Shown here: positions 32,672 to 42,221 of the stretch, piece by piece
How positions within the stretch are numbered: the stretch's first letter is position 1
Layout of the letters: each line of letters opens with the position of its first letter
Assembly (NCBI RefSeq): GCF_003236305.1
Contig: NZ_POTX01000009.1
Span: forward strand, 1-53,508
Direction: 5' to 3'
Length of the DNA stretch: 53,508 nt
DNA from: Micromonospora endophytica
Lineage (GTDB): Bacteria; Actinomycetota; Actinomycetes; Mycobacteriales; Micromonosporaceae
The notes under the pieces: model-generated
The model's database searches: none
The model's input: only the letters and a program-made list of their open reading frames with translations
What the model was told of the DNA's origin: nothing
Position numbers and translations under genes: made by a program

Positions 32672-33683
32672 CCTCAGGTGGGGTGCGTTCGACGCCGATG
32701 ATGTCGACGATCCGCTCTAGGTCGTCAACCGTGGCGAACTCAATGGTGATCTTGCCCTTGCTGCGACCGATGTCGACCTTCACCCGGGTGTCGAAGCGGT
32801 CGGAGAGCCGATCGGCAAGATCGCTCAGTGCGGGTGCGTGCGGCTTGGAGCGGCGCTTGGCCGACTCCTTCTTGGCCGGCCCCTCGGTGAGGGTGAGCGC
32901 GACGATCTCCTCGGTCGCCCGGACCGACAGGCCCTCGGCGACGATCCGGAGCGCGAGCTGCTCCTGCGTCTCCGAATCCTCCACGCTGAGCAGAGCCCGA
33001 GCGTGTCCGGCGGAGAGCACCCCGGCGGCCACCCGACGTTGCACCTGAGCTGGCAGGTTCAGCAGCCGGATGGTGTTCGAGATCTGTGGCCGGCTGCGCC
33101 CGATTCGACGGGCCAGTTCCTCGTGGGTGGCACCGAACTCCTCCAGCAACTGCTGATAGGCGGCAGCCTCTTCCAACGGGTTCAGGTTCGCCCGATGGAT
33201 GTTCTCCAGCAGCGCGTCCCGCAGCATCGCGTCGTCGCGGGTGTCGCGGACGATCGCCGGAATCACCTCCCGGCCCACCGCCTGCGCCGCCCGCCATCTG
33301 CGCTCACCCATGACGAGTTCGAACTTCTCGTCATCGAGCTGCCGCACCACGATCGGCTGGAGGAAGCCAACCTCCTGGATGGAGGTCTTCAGCTCCTCAA
33401 GCGCCTCCTCGTCGAAGACCTGCCGGGGCTGCTTGGGGTTGGGCACGATCGAGTCGACCGAAATCTCGGCGAAGCGTGCCCCGGGCACGGGACTGAGAAT
33501 CGGATCGGGCGCGATCGGTATGACCGGTGACGCCACCGCGACCGACATGCCGTCGCCACCGTCACCGCCGTTACCGCCACCAGCTCCACCCGGCGCCGCA
33601 CCGGCGCCCGCATCCGGAGCTGGTCCGGTTGGGATGAGCGCCCCAAGGCCCCGCCCCAGACCACCCCGAGGACGGTTCTTCAT
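32667..33683 (-). CDS. parB: Chromosome partitioning protein ParB (CTPase clamp)
   Basis: This 338-residue protein has the N-terminal ParA-stimulating stretch [13 protein letters not shown], then a Gly/Pro linker, the ParB/Spo0J core ([34 protein letters not shown]), the CTP-binding motif [27 protein letters not shown], and the parS-reading helix-turn-helix ([24 protein letters not shown]). The C-terminal dimerisation domain is complete. It loads at the nearby parS sites and spreads as a sliding clamp. It lies 27 bases downstream of parA. Confidence 0.96.
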   Translation of the reverse strand: MKNRPRGGLGRGLGALIPTGPAPDAGAGAAPGGAGGGNGGDGGDGMSVAVASPVIPIAPDPILSPVPGARFAEISVDSIVPNPKQPRQVFDEEALEELKTSIQEVGFLQPIVVRQLDDEKFELVMGERRWRAAQAVGREVIPAIVRDTRDDAMLRDALLENIHRANLNPLEEAAAYQQLLEEFGATHEELARRIGRSRPQISNTIRLLNLPAQVQRRVAAGVLSAGHARALLSVEDSETQEQLALRIVAEGLSVRATEEIVALTLTEGPAKKESAKRRSKPHAPALSDLADRLSDRFDTRVKVDIGRSKGKITIEFATVDDLERIVDIIGVERTPPEV

Positions 33684-33710
33684 GCCATGCCTCCAAGCGC
33701 CTCGTCCGCA

Positions 33711-34991
33711 CTACGCATTCCGGCTCACCGGCTCCTTGACCCCTCGCTCAGCGATCTCCTGGGCGGCCTCGAAATAGCTCGTGGCCCCCCGTGAACCGGG
33801 ATCGTAGGTCATCACCGACTGGCCGTAGCTGGGTGCCTCAGAGACCCGGACGTTACGCGGGATCACCGCCTGGAGCACCTTGTCACCGAAGTGGTTGCGC
33901 ACGTCCTGTTCGACCGCGTCAGCGAGCCGAGTACGTCGGTCGTACATGGTGAGCAGGATCGTGGAGACCGCGAGCCGGGGGTTGAGGTGCTGGCGAACCA
34001 GGTTGATGTTGTTGATGAGCTGGTTCAACCCTTCGAGCGCGTAGTACTCGCACTGGATGGGGATGAGCACTTCCTGCGCGGCGACCAACGCGTTCACGGT
34101 CAACAGTCCGAGCGAGGGCGGGCAGTCGATGAAGACGTAGTCGAAGTGCCCCGGGTATGCCTCGATGGCACGGGACAGCCGCGACTCGCGCGCCACCACC
34201 GACACCAACTCGATCTCCGCGCCGGCCAGGTCGATGGTGGCCGGTACGCACCAGAGGTTGGGGATGCCCTCGACCGCCTGGGTCACTTCCTCAAGCGGCA
34301 CACTGTTGATCAAGCACTCGTAGACGTCGGGCACACCGGTGTGGTGCGGGACGTTTAGTCCGGTGGAGGCGTTGCCCTGCGGGTCGAGGTCGATCACCAG
34401 GACCCGGTTGCCGTGCAGGGCGAGTGCCACCGCCAGGTTCACAGTGGTCGTGGTCTTGCCCACGCCGCCCTTCTGGTTGGCGACGCACATGACCCGGGTC
34501 CGCTCCGGCCGAGGCATGTTCACCTCGCCACTGGGATTCAGGATCTGCACGGCGCGCATCGCCTCCATAGCCAACGGTGGATCATCCTCTTCGCGCGTCG
34601 GGGTTTCATGTGAAACGTACGCGGGGTCAGTAGCGGCCGAACCGTACGACTCCGCCGGGGAGACCGACGGGTCGGCCACCGACCGGGGTTCCGGTACCCC
34701 GGTAGGGGTCTGCTGCTGCGGTGCGGCGGCCTCGAACCGAGCCGATGCCGAGGTGTTCCGGCGGATGGGGATCACCCGCGCATCAGGCGTGGCGTTCGCC
34801 GGCCGACCGGTCGGGTCGGACGCGTCACGCGTCGATGACCACGGGACGCCCGACGTCGGTGCCCGGCCCGACTCGGGAGGGCTTTGCGGCGCCTCGGCGG
34901 ACCGCCAACCCGGATATTCGGTTTCACGTGAAACAGGGTCGTCCGCAGACCCGGTCACCCGTGGGTCGTCGTACCTGCCGTCGTCATGCAC
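33711..34991 (-). CDS. parA: Chromosome partitioning ATPase ParA
   Basis: This 426-residue Walker ATPase moves ParB-parS complexes. The deviant Walker A motif is KGGVGKTTTT (from residue 174). Walker A' is VLVIDLDPQGNAST and Walker B is YVFIDCPPSLGLLTV. A disordered extension of about 165 residues precedes the ATPase. Within it VSRET (residues 20-24) is encoded by a perfect parS and VSHET (126-130) by a parS variant; many actinobacterial ParA proteins have VSRET near their N-terminus. GTG 34991 with AGGGA upstream is the likely start, but a shorter ParA is possible. Confidence 0.94.
   Translation of the reverse strand: MHDDGRYDDPRVTGSADDPVSRETEYPGWRSAEAPQSPPESGRAPTSGVPWSSTRDASDPTGRPANATPDARVIPIRRNTSASARFEAAAPQQQTPTGVPEPRSVADPSVSPAESYGSAATDPAYVSHETPTREEDDPPLAMEAMRAVQILNPSGEVNMPRPERTRVMCVANQKGGVGKTTTTVNLAVALALHGNRVLVIDLDPQGNASTGLNVPHHTGVPDVYECLINSVPLEEVTQAVEGIPNLWCVPATIDLAGAEIELVSVVARESRLSRAIEAYPGHFDYVFIDCPPSLGLLTVNALVAAQEVLIPIQCEYYALEGLNQLINNINLVRQHLNPRLAVSTILLTMYDRRTRLADAVEQDVRNHFGDKVLQAVIPRNVRVSEAPSYGQSVMTYDPGSRGATSYFEAAQEIAERGVKEPVSRNA
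34603..34616. promoter_or_regulatory. Degenerate parS-like site inside parA
   Basis: GTTTCATGTGAAAC differs from parS at one position. It encodes VSHET in ParA. Its affinity for ParB is uncertain. Confidence 0.6.
34921..34934. promoter_or_regulatory. parS centromere site inside the parA coding sequence
   Basis: Perfect GTTTCACGTGAAAC encoding VSRET near the ParA N-terminus, about 60 bases after the start codon. The site is 2.4 kb from parS 3. Confidence 0.92.
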
Positions 34992-35220
34992 CTGTCATCC
35001 CTGCCCGCTTCGGATGGTCGGTCCGCACCCCGTCAACCGGGCCACTCGCGCGCTCTCCGCAGAGGTACCGCCCGGCGGAAGCGGCCGGGTCCCGGAGGAC
35101 ACCGCCGCCCGCTCCACACTATCGACGCGCGGTCAGCCTACGGCGGATGGGCGCGGCCGGTCCACGTCGGGTTCGCAACCCGCCGAACACACCCAGGGAC
35201 CGGCACGTCCAAATCGGCCA

Positions 35221-35400
35221 CTCACCACCGCCGGCCGGGCTCATCACCGCGGCCGGCCGGGCTCACCACCACGCCGGCTCGGCCCGCGTTACCACCGCCA
35301 CCGCCGGGCCATCGGCCGGGCTCGCCACCATCGACGGCCGGGCTCGCCCCCGCCACCGGCCGGGCTCGCCGCCATCGACGGCCGGACCGCTCATCGCCCG
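35221..35400. repeat. Degenerate GC-rich direct repeats between rsmG and parA
   Basis: The 413-base gap 34992-35404 has no convincing gene. Its rsmG-proximal part holds at least five imperfect copies of a unit containing GGCCGGGCTCGCC(A/G)CCATCGAC, about 20-24 bases each. It could be a slippage-prone spacer or an untranslated leader of parA. No known element was recognised. Confidence 0.55.
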
Positions 35401-35404
35401 TCGT

Positions 35405-36229
35405 TCACCGACGGCGGGCGCGGCTCGACCTGGACTTCTGGGATGCTGCCGTGGCCTTTGGGGTGCCGACGACCCGCTCCCGGACGATCTCCACCACCGT
35501 CGTCGGTGGGTCCACCACGCCTTCGCCGCACCGGTGCAGTACGGGTGTGCCACCACCGACGCGGTACACCGCCTCCTCGTGCTCGACGATCTCCTCCGCC
35601 GCCGAGGCGCCCTTGAGGGCGAGCAGGCGGCCGTCCGGCACCGCCAGGGGCAGGCACCAGGCGGCGAGCCGGTCCAGCGGCGCCACCGCGCGCGCCGTCA
35701 CCACGTCGCCGCGTACGGGCTCCGGGCCCGCGGTCGCCTCCTCCGCCCGGCCCCGGAACACCCGGACCGCCCCGTCCAGCCCCAACGCCTGCACCGCCTC
35801 CTGGAGGAAGGCGGTACGGCGAGCCAGCGGCTCAATCAGGGTCACCGTGAGGTCGGGCCGGGCGATGGCGAGGACCAGCCCCGGCAGGCCGGCCCCGGAT
35901 CCCACGTCCAGCACGGTCGCGCCGATCGGGACGAGTTCCGCGACCGCCGCGCAGTTCAGCAGGTGACGGTCCCAGATCCGCGGTGCCTCGCGCGGACCGA
36001 TCAGACCACGTACCACCCCGTCGGTGGCCAGCAGTTCCGCGTACGCAGCGGCGACGTCGAGCCGGGCACCGAAGAGTTGCCGCGCCGCCTCGGCAAGTTC
36101 GGGCGGCAACACCGCCACGCCCGGATCCGCCGACCGTACCGTCGGGGGTGACCCGGGGGTTGCGGGCCGGGCAGCCACCGGCCCGGGTGGCGTGCCACCC
36201 GGGCCGGACTGCGTGTCCTCCTGCGCCAC
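35405..36229 (-). CDS. rsmG: 16S rRNA (guanine527-N7)-methyltransferase
   Basis: This protein of up to 274 residues is a Rossmann methyltransferase. The signature is [31 protein letters not shown], then the S-adenosylmethionine site [29 protein letters not shown], and [20 protein letters not shown]. It methylates G527 of 16S rRNA; loss gives low-level streptomycin resistance in other bacteria. The GTG at 36229 is five bases after the jag stop codon. The N-terminal 40 residues are Pro/Gly-rich and include a perfect DNA hairpin, so translation may start further downstream. Confidence 0.93.
   Translation of the reverse strand: MAQEDTQSGPGGTPPGPVAARPATPGSPPTVRSADPGVAVLPPELAEAARQLFGARLDVAAAYAELLATDGVVRGLIGPREAPRIWDRHLLNCAAVAELVPIGATVLDVGSGAGLPGLVLAIARPDLTVTLIEPLARRTAFLQEAVQALGLDGAVRVFRGRAEEATAGPEPVRGDVVTARAVAPLDRLAAWCLPLAVPDGRLLALKGASAAEEIVEHEEAVYRVGGGTPVLHRCGEGVVDPPTTVVEIVRERVVGTPKATAASQKSRSSRARRR
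36178..36207. terminator. Perfect 13-bp hairpin at the rsmG 5' end
   Basis: CCGGCCCGGGTGG (36178-36190) and CCACCCGGGCCGG (36195-36207) pair perfectly around CGTG. It lies 27-56 bases after the jag stop codon, inside the annotated rsmG start region. It looks like an attenuator or partial terminator between jag and rsmG; no U-tract follows. Confidence 0.45.
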
Positions 36230-36233
36230 CCGT

Positions 36234-36818
36234 TCAGTCCGCCGGGCGGACGATGATGCGCCGGCTGGGCTCGACACCCTCGGACTCGCTCTCCACACCG
36301 TCGATCGCGTTGACCACGTCGTGCACGCACTTGCGCTCGAACGCCGACATCGGCTCCAGCCGCACCGGCTCGCCGTGCTCCTTCACCTTCTCCACGGCGT
36401 TGCGGGCCACCGCTCCGAGTTCCTTACGGCGGTTGGCCCGGTAGCCGCCGATGTCGAGCAGCAGCCGGCTGGGCGAGCCGGTCTGCCGGAAGACGGCGAG
36501 CCGGGCCAGTTCCTGGAGCGCCTCCAGGGTGGCACCGCGCTGGCCGACCAGGTTCTGTAGGCGGCCACCGACCACCTCGACCACCGGCCGACCGGCGGAC
36601 ACCAGTTCCTCGATGTCACCGTCGTAGTCGAGGATGTCGAGCAGTCCTTCGACATAGTCGGCAGCGATCTCGCTCTGCCGGAACAGATCGCTCTCGCCGG
36701 CGGCCTTGCCCGTCGTCGATTCCGCTTCGGTCTCCTCCGGCTCGCCGTCGGCCGCAGCCGTCGCGGCCGGCTCGTCGTCCAAAGACTGGTCAGCGCGGGG
36801 GATGCTGGTGTCGGTCAC
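36234..36818 (-). CDS. jag: Jag/KhpB-like RNA-binding protein (KH-R3H)
   Basis: This protein of about 194 residues has an acidic N-terminus (40 residues), a KH domain ([35 protein letters not shown]) and an R3H domain ([35 protein letters not shown]). KhpB proteins bind RNA and influence cell division and wall synthesis. The GTG at 36818 has GGAG eight bases upstream. It lies between yidC and rsmG as in most actinobacteria. Confidence 0.92.
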   Translation of the reverse strand: MTDTSIPRADQSLDDEPAATAAADGEPEETEAESTTGKAAGESDLFRQSEIAADYVEGLLDILDYDGDIEELVSAGRPVVEVVGGRLQNLVGQRGATLEALQELARLAVFRQTGSPSRLLLDIGGYRANRRKELGAVARNAVEKVKEHGEPVRLEPMSAFERKCVHDVVNAIDGVESESEGVEPSRRIIVRPAD

Positions 36819-37002
36819 GGTGTCATCTCCGTACTCGCTCGGCTGGACCCTGTGAGGGTCCGCTGGTTTCCCGCGGCCGGCTGGACGTCGCCGGATGCCC
36901 ACGGGCACGTCTTCATCAGGGGCAGTGTCGCCCGTTCGCTGCGGCAGGGGCGGCGGTTCGCGCTTCGGGCTCCGGCCTCACGGCGGTGCCGCAGTTGCGC
37001 AA

Positions 37003-37034
37003 CGGGCCGCCACCGGCTTCCCGGTGGCGGCCCG
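37003..37034 (-). terminator. Strong hairpin directly downstream of yidC
   Basis: A perfect 14-bp stem (CGGGCCGCCACCGG / CCGGTGGCGGCCCG) closes a 4-base loop, GAAG on the transcribed strand. It begins 7 bases after the yidC stop codon. It probably reduces read-through from the rpmH-yidC block into jag. Confidence 0.65.
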
Positions 37035-37040
37035 GACGAT

Positions 37041-38027
37041 TCAGCCCTTCCGCTTGGCTGGGCGACCCTTCTTCGGGTTGGCCGGCTTGGCGCCCGGCTT
37101 CGGCCCGGCGACCTTGGGCGCGGCCGGCGCCGGCGGCGCCGCGGCGGGCTTGTTCCGGCTGAGCAGGCCACCACTCTTCGCCGGCTGCGCACCGCTGCGG
37201 CCGGCGGTGCCCGCCTTGCTGGTCGCGGTCACCGGCGGCGGGAACTTGCGCAGCACCCACTGCTGCTGGCCGAGGGTGAAGAGGTTGTTCGTGACCCAGT
37301 AGATGATCACACCGATCGGGAAGATGGCACCGGAGATCAACAGCGACAGCGGGATGCCGTAGAGCATCAGCCGCTGGATCATCCGCTGCTGCGGGTCCTC
37401 CGCCCAGCCGGTCTTGAGGATCATCTGGCGGCTGGTGAGGTACGTGGTGCCCATCATCACCAGCACCAGGACACCCGCCATGATCTTGACCACGGTGCCG
37501 TTCGCACCGAGCTGCGCCAACTCCGCCGCCGTGGAGCCGAACTTGCTGGCGATCGGCGCGGTGAAGAGGGTGGCGTCGGAGGCGCTGTTGAACTGGTCGA
37601 CGGACCAGCCGTAGATGTCCTTGTTCGTCTTGGCCGGGTCAGGGTTGAGCCGCCGAAGCACGTGGAAGAGGCCGAGGAAGACCGGGATCTGGAGGAACAT
37701 CGGAAGGCAGCCCATGAGCGGGTTGGCCTTTTCCTTCCGATAGAGCTCCATCATCTCTTTCTGGAGCGTCTCCCGGTCACCCTTGTGCTTCTCCTGGAGC
37801 GCCTTGACCTGCGGCTGGAGCGCCTGCATCGCCCGCTGCGACTTGATCTGCTTGACGAAGACCGGGAACAGGATCACCCGGACGGTGACCACCAGGAAGA
37901 AGATCGCCAGGATCCAGGACCAGTTCGTGCCGAGGACCGCGCCATCCGGCACCCCGACCGCGTCCCAGGCCGAATGCCAGGCCAGCAGGATCCACGAAAT
38001 CGCGTAGTAGATCCAGTCGAGACTCAA
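37041..38027 (-). CDS. yidC: Membrane protein insertase YidC/Oxa1
   Basis: This 328-residue protein has five hydrophobic segments (WIYYAISWILLAWHSAW, WILAIFFLVVTVRVILFPVFV, LMGCLPMFLQIPVFLGLFHVL, MAGVLVLVMMGTTYL, LISGAIFPIGVIIYWVTNNLF). The conserved hydrophilic-groove Arg lies in VTVRVILFPVFVKQIKSQRAMQALQPQ. The C-terminal tail is basic and Pro/Ala/Lys-rich, fitting ribosome contact. The start codon is TTG at 38027. It lies just downstream of yidD. Confidence 0.95.
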   Translation of the reverse strand: MSLDWIYYAISWILLAWHSAWDAVGVPDGAVLGTNWSWILAIFFLVVTVRVILFPVFVKQIKSQRAMQALQPQVKALQEKHKGDRETLQKEMMELYRKEKANPLMGCLPMFLQIPVFLGLFHVLRRLNPDPAKTNKDIYGWSVDQFNSASDATLFTAPIASKFGSTAAELAQLGANGTVVKIMAGVLVLVMMGTTYLTSRQMILKTGWAEDPQQRMIQRLMLYGIPLSLLISGAIFPIGVIIYWVTNNLFTLGQQQWVLRKFPPPVTATSKAGTAGRSGAQPAKSGGLLSRNKPAAAPPAPAAPKVAGPKPGAKPANPKKGRPAKRKG

Positions 38028-38030
38028 TTC

Positions 38031-38351
38031 TCAGGCTCCAGTCACGTCGGCAGCTCGGCGGCCGCCCGGCTCTGGCACCGGGTCGTATCCACCAGGATGG
38101 AAAGGGTGGCAGCGCGACAGCCGCCGGACCGTCAGCGCGGCTCCCCGGAGCGCGCCGTGCCGCGCCACCGACTCCAGGGCGTACGCACTGCACGACGGGT
38201 AGAACCGACAACGGGCCGGCAGAGCCGGACTTATCCACCGACGGTACGCGATGACGGGCAGGACCAGCACGCGGGCACCGGCGCTGACCGGGCGGGGCGG
38301 CGGTCCGGACGAGTGTGGTGTAGCTGCCGTCGACGTCGGGTCCACGTTCAC
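38031..38351 (-). CDS. yidD: YidD-like membrane protein insertion factor
   Basis: This 106-residue protein has the YidD signature [61 protein letters not shown] with its three conserved Cys. It is thought to help YidC-dependent insertion. The GTG at 38351 overlaps the rnpA stop codon (GTGA). A GTG at 38345 is an alternative start. The first 25 residues are not conserved. Confidence 0.93.
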   Translation of the reverse strand: MNVDPTSTAATPHSSGPPPRPVSAGARVLVLPVIAYRRWISPALPARCRFYPSCSAYALESVARHGALRGAALTVRRLSRCHPFHPGGYDPVPEPGGRRAADVTGA

Positions 38352-38767
38352 CGCCGCCGTCCCCGGTGCTGCCGGGCAGCGGAGAGCGCGGCATCCAGGT
38401 CGGTGCCGAGCCGCTGGTAGGTGGCTTCGGCGGCCGGCGGCAGGGCGCGTACGACAAGGGTGCTTCCCGCCGGCAGCGTGTCGAGCCGTTCCCGGACCAG
38501 GTGCCGCAACCGGCGACGGACCCGGTTCCGGACCACCGCGGGCCCGACGGCCTTGGAAACCACGAAGCCGGCGCGGGGTTCCGGCGCGGAGTCGGCCTCC
38601 GTGCCACCCCACGCCGGCTTTGGCGCGGTGTCGGTGGTTCCGGCTGTGCTCGGAAGGCTCAGATGGACGACGAGCGTGCCTCGGCCGGCTCGACGGCCAC
38701 CGCGAACCGCTGCGGCGAAGTCGCTACTGCGCCGCAGTCGTTGCGCGGCTGCCAGCACGACTGCCAC
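38348..38767 (-). CDS. rnpA: Ribonuclease P protein component
   Basis: This 139-residue basic protein has the RNR signature region [26 protein letters not shown] and the N-terminal [17 protein letters not shown]. It binds RNase P RNA for tRNA 5' maturation. A roughly 25-residue insertion ([24 protein letters not shown]) separates these parts. GTG 38758 is an alternative start. It lies 26 bases downstream of rpmH and is coupled to yidD. Confidence 0.94.
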   Translation of the reverse strand: MAVVLAAAQRLRRSSDFAAAVRGGRRAGRGTLVVHLSLPSTAGTTDTAPKPAWGGTEADSAPEPRAGFVVSKAVGPAVVRNRVRRRLRHLVRERLDTLPAGSTLVVRALPPAAEATYQRLGTDLDAALSAARQHRGRRR

Positions 38768-38793
38768 GTCCTCCGGAGCGGACCCGATCGGCC

Positions 38794-38931
38794 TCAGGCC
38801 GACAGGCGGGCGCGGCCCTTGGCACGACGGGTCGAGATGATGGCGCGACCGGCCCGGGTGCGCATGCGCAGCCGGAAGCCGTGGGTCTTCGCGCGCCGGC
38901 GGTTGTTCGGCTGGTAGGTGCGCTTGCTCAC
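38794..38931 (-). CDS. rpmH: 50S ribosomal protein L34
   Basis: This 45-residue, highly basic protein has the full family sequence pattern ([29 protein letters not shown]). The GTG start has GGAGAG upstream. It heads the leftward rpmH-rnpA-yidD-yidC block. Confidence 0.97.
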   Translation of the reverse strand: MSKRTYQPNNRRRAKTHGFRLRMRTRAGRAIISTRRAKGRARLSA

Positions 38932-39602
38932 GTCAGGCTCTCCGTTGTCGGACGCCCCGGGCGAGGTCGCCGGGGTCGTGGCGGTCCAGGCCACCGCTGT
39001 GGTGGCCCCGATCGGTGCTGCCCAGGCGGGTGCGACGCCAGTCGAACTCAGACGCCGTTCCCGACTGCGACGCCGCCCCGAACTCCGCGATGAGCGGGGA
39101 ACGGACCGCGGGCAGCAAGCACCCATCACCCTAGCAGAGGGCGTGAGAGCAGCCCCTCCAGCCTAGGTCGGGGTGCAATCAGCGTCAAACCACCCACACC
39201 CACGATCACCTGCGGCGCGGCACCGCCGTGACTGTGGTTTCGTGCGGGCCGACAAGGATCAGGTGCGTCGGCGGTTGATGAGCCGACGACATCGCTGTTA
39301 CCGTGCCCGATTGCGGTAAGCGTCTCCAGGTCCGGAGATGTCGCCGGCAGGCAAGACCGGACACGGTGGTGAGTCGTTCGGCACGGTGAACCCGCTTCAG
39401 CGCCCGGCAACGGCAGGGGGCAGATCCGACCCGCGTCCGGCGGGCGGTCACAATCGGTCGGCACACAGGCTGTGGATAACTTGTGGAGGACGGCCGGTGG
39501 GACGGCCGGGTGGGTGACGAGGTGATGCCCGCTCGGCACGAGGCCATCCAGACGGCCGGCGACGGCGTCGTCCGGGAGCAGAGGCGAGGGGGTGGCACGA
39601 CG
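38932..39602. promoter_or_regulatory. rpmH-dnaA intergenic region with DnaA boxes upstream of dnaA
   Basis: This divergent 671-base region should hold the promoters for rpmH (left) and dnaA (right). A perfect DnaA box TGTGGATAA (39471-39479) followed by TTGTGGAGG (39481-39489) lies 120-130 bases before the dnaA start, the arrangement expected for DnaA autoregulation. I see no gene in it. Confidence 0.6.
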
Positions 39603-41468
39603 GTGGCCGGTACGACCGACCTTGCCGCGGTGTGGACGGCGACCACGGAAGAACTCGCCGACGAGATCATCTCCGCGCAGCAGCGAGCGTACCTGCGGCT
39701 GACCCGACTACGCGCCATCGTCGAGGACACCGTCCTGCTCTCGGTGCCCGACGCCTTCACCCGGGACGTGATCGAGTCGCGGCTGCGGCCGGCCATCACC
39801 GAGGCGCTCACCCGCCGGCTCGGCCGGCCGGTGCAGGTCGCCGTGACTGTCCGCGTACCCGACGACGGCCGTGCCGTGGGCACCGTCTATCGCAGCGCCC
39901 CCGAAATGGCCCCCGCCGACCACGACAGCTACCCACCGGGTCCGGACCTCCCGGCCGACGGACGGCAGCAGCTCCCGCTCATACCCGAGCAGCAGCACGC
40001 AGGCCGGTTCGATCGTTCCGCACCCGACGACCAGTTCGACCCCGCCACCCCCGACGGCCGCTTCGACCGTCCCACGACCCACACCCCACCGGCGGACAAC
40101 ACCTCCCGTACCGGCCCTCGGGTGGCCGACGGCCAGGAACCGCTCTTCGGCACCGGGTTCGTCGAGCCGCCCGCCTCCCCTGACCGGTCGGGTGAGGCAC
40201 CCCGCCCGCCCGCCGACCGACTCGGATTCGCCGACCACGGTGGCCGTCTCGACCCGACGGACACCGGGCCGCGAGGCTTCGGGGGGCGGTTCGGCGAAGG
40301 TCCCGGCGCCTCACCCCGCGACCAACACGTCATCCGGGCGCTGCCCACCGACGGCGGCACCGACAACGGACCGGGGCGCAGTGGCGCGGATCACCGGCCC
40401 CGGGACGACCGACGCCTGCCGACCGGCGCGGACAGCGGCGGCAACCGGTTGAACCCGAAGTACATGTTCGAGACGTTCGTGATCGGCTCGTCCAACCGGT
40501 TCGCCCACGCCGCCTCCGTCGCGGTGGCCGAGTCACCGGCGAAGGCGTACAACCCACTGTTCATCTACGGCAGTTCCGGGCTGGGCAAGACCCACCTGCT
40601 GCACGCCATCGGCCACTACGCCACCACGTTGGGTAACGCCCGCTCGGTCCGGTACGTCTCGACCGAGGAGTTCACCAACGACTTCATCAACTCGCTGCGT
40701 GACGACAAGACCAGCGCGTTCCAGCGCCGCTACCGCGACGTCGACATCCTGCTCATCGACGACATCCAGTTCCTGGAGAACCGCGAGCGGACCCAGGAGG
40801 AGTTCTTCCACACCTTCAACACGCTGCACAACGCCAACAAGCAGATCGTGATCACCTCGGACCGGTCACCGAAGCAGCTGGCCACGCTGGAAGACCGGCT
40901 ACGTACCCGGTTCGAGTGGGGCCTGCTCGCCGACATCCAGCCGCCGGACCTGGAGACCCGGATCGCGATCCTGCAGAAGAAGGCCGCCCAGGAACGGCTG
41001 TACGCCCCGCCGGACGTGCTGGAGTTCATCGCCTCCCGGGTGTCGAACTCGATCCGGGAACTGGAGGGGGCACTGATCCGGGTCACCGCCTTCGCCAGCC
41101 TGACCCGATCGAACGTGGAGCTGGCGCTCGCCGAGGAGGTGCTGCGGGACTTCATCCCGGACGGCGCCGGCCCGGAGATCAACGCCGACCAGATCATGGT
41201 CGCCACCGCCGACTACTTCGGGGTGAGCCTGGAGGATCTGCGCGGGCACTCCCGCTCCCGGGTGCTGGTCAACGCCCGCCAGGTGGCCATGTATCTCTGT
41301 CGCGAGCTGACCGACCTGTCGCTGCCGCGAATCGGCCAGGCGTTCGGCGGCCGGGACCACACCACGGTGATGCACGCCGACCGCAAGATCCGCCAGCAGA
41401 TGGCCGAGCGCCGGTCGCTCTACAACCAGATCGCCGAGCTGACCAACCGGATCAAGCAGAACACCTGA
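39603..41468 (+). CDS. dnaA: Chromosomal replication initiator DnaA
   Basis: This protein of about 621 residues has domain I ([32 protein letters not shown]), a long Pro/Asp/Arg-rich domain II (about 115-275), the AAA+ domain ([21 protein letters not shown]; Walker [12 protein letters not shown]; Walker [13 protein letters not shown]) and the domain IV DNA-binding signature [15 protein letters not shown]. The GTG at 39603, with GAGGGGG upstream, fits the family N-terminus; an ATG-like frame 40 codons upstream is less likely. The gene points toward oriC and ends in a terminator. Confidence 0.97.
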   Translation: MAGTTDLAAVWTATTEELADEIISAQQRAYLRLTRLRAIVEDTVLLSVPDAFTRDVIESRLRPAITEALTRRLGRPVQVAVTVRVPDDGRAVGTVYRSAPEMAPADHDSYPPGPDLPADGRQQLPLIPEQQHAGRFDRSAPDDQFDPATPDGRFDRPTTHTPPADNTSRTGPRVADGQEPLFGTGFVEPPASPDRSGEAPRPPADRLGFADHGGRLDPTDTGPRGFGGRFGEGPGASPRDQHVIRALPTDGGTDNGPGRSGADHRPRDDRRLPTGADSGGNRLNPKYMFETFVIGSSNRFAHAASVAVAESPAKAYNPLFIYGSSGLGKTHLLHAIGHYATTLGNARSVRYVSTEEFTNDFINSLRDDKTSAFQRRYRDVDILLIDDIQFLENRERTQEEFFHTFNTLHNANKQIVITSDRSPKQLATLEDRLRTRFEWGLLADIQPPDLETRIAILQKKAAQERLYAPPDVLEFIASRVSNSIRELEGALIRVTAFASLTRSNVELALAEEVLRDFIPDGAGPEINADQIMVATADYFGVSLEDLRGHSRSRVLVNARQVAMYLCRELTDLSLPRIGQAFGGRDHTTVMHADRKIRQQMAERRSLYNQIAELTNRIKQNT

Positions 41469-41482
41469 GCGGCGTACGACAG

Positions 41483-41506
41483 GCCCGGCCTCCGCCGGGC
41501 TTTTTT
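41483..41506 (+). terminator. Rho-independent terminator of dnaA
   Basis: GCCCGGC / GCCGGGC (41483-41489 and 41494-41500) around CTCC is followed directly by six T. It lies 14 bases after the dnaA stop codon and shields oriC from dnaA transcription. Confidence 0.9.
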
Positions 41507-41579
41507 CGTGCCCCGAGCTTGACCCTCGACGAGGTGTAGACCACACCATCCGAGGCGTGTCCATCACAGCCGGCGATCG

Positions 41580-42051
41580 TTGTCCACAGCCAGCTATCCA
41601 CAGCCTGTGGATAGCTACCCATTGTCAGCACCTAGTTACCCACAGGCTGTGGAGAAACCCTGGGGACAACCCTGTGGACGCCTGTGGACGGCTGGGGAAA
41701 ACTCACCGCGTTATCCACCGATCACGCCACCCCTGTGGGCGAGCTGTTGAAGGTTCTGGGGATAACTGCCGTCCGGGCCGGTCCGGCCGTCCACAGGTCT
41801 GGGGAGAAAGTCGGTGGATAACCGGTGGATAACCGGTGGACGACTGTGGACAACCTGGGGCCACCACAGGGCCTGTGGACCGACGGCCCGGTTATACCCC
41901 GGGTTCTCCACAAGAAAAACACCTGTGCATAACGCCCTGACCTGCACCGATGCGAGTTCTCCACAGTTTGCACAGGTGCTACGAAGACGATGGGTTATCT
42001 CTTCTAAAAGAACGAAAAACCAATCATCGGCGTTGGGCTTCCTGTGGACCG
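41580..42051. other. oriC: Chromosomal replication origin (oriC)
   Basis: The 753-base dnaA-dnaN gap holds about 20 DnaA boxes in both orientations. Examples are perfect TTGTCCACA (41580-41588) and TGTGGACAA (41845-41853), and near matches at 41594, 41606, 41636, 41648, 41661, 41711, 41757, 41813, 41824, 41835, 41904, 41924 and 41957. An AT-rich stretch of about 35 bases (41992-42028; TTATCTCTTCTAAAAGAACG) on the dnaN side is the likely unwinding element. Size and layout match actinobacterial origins. Confidence 0.95.
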
Positions 42052-42221
42052 AGTCGTAGCTGCCGAAGACACCCGTCAGCACCGACGCGATCCGAGGGGT
42101 CGGGCACACAGCCGATACCCTCGCGCCCTAAGGTGCGAGGGGCACCCGCACACCAGGCGGGTCGGTGGGCAGCGTCCGGCATGAGAGAGTTGACGACGTC
42201 GACGTCGACGCGGAGGCAGTG

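Noticed and set aside
35221..35400. Possible CRISPR array
   Set aside because: Repeat units are short, degenerate and nearly contiguous without unique spacers, and no cas genes are present.
41594..41853. oriC boxes as plasmid-type iterons
   Set aside because: They match DnaA boxes in both orientations between dnaA and dnaN, and no rep gene is present.
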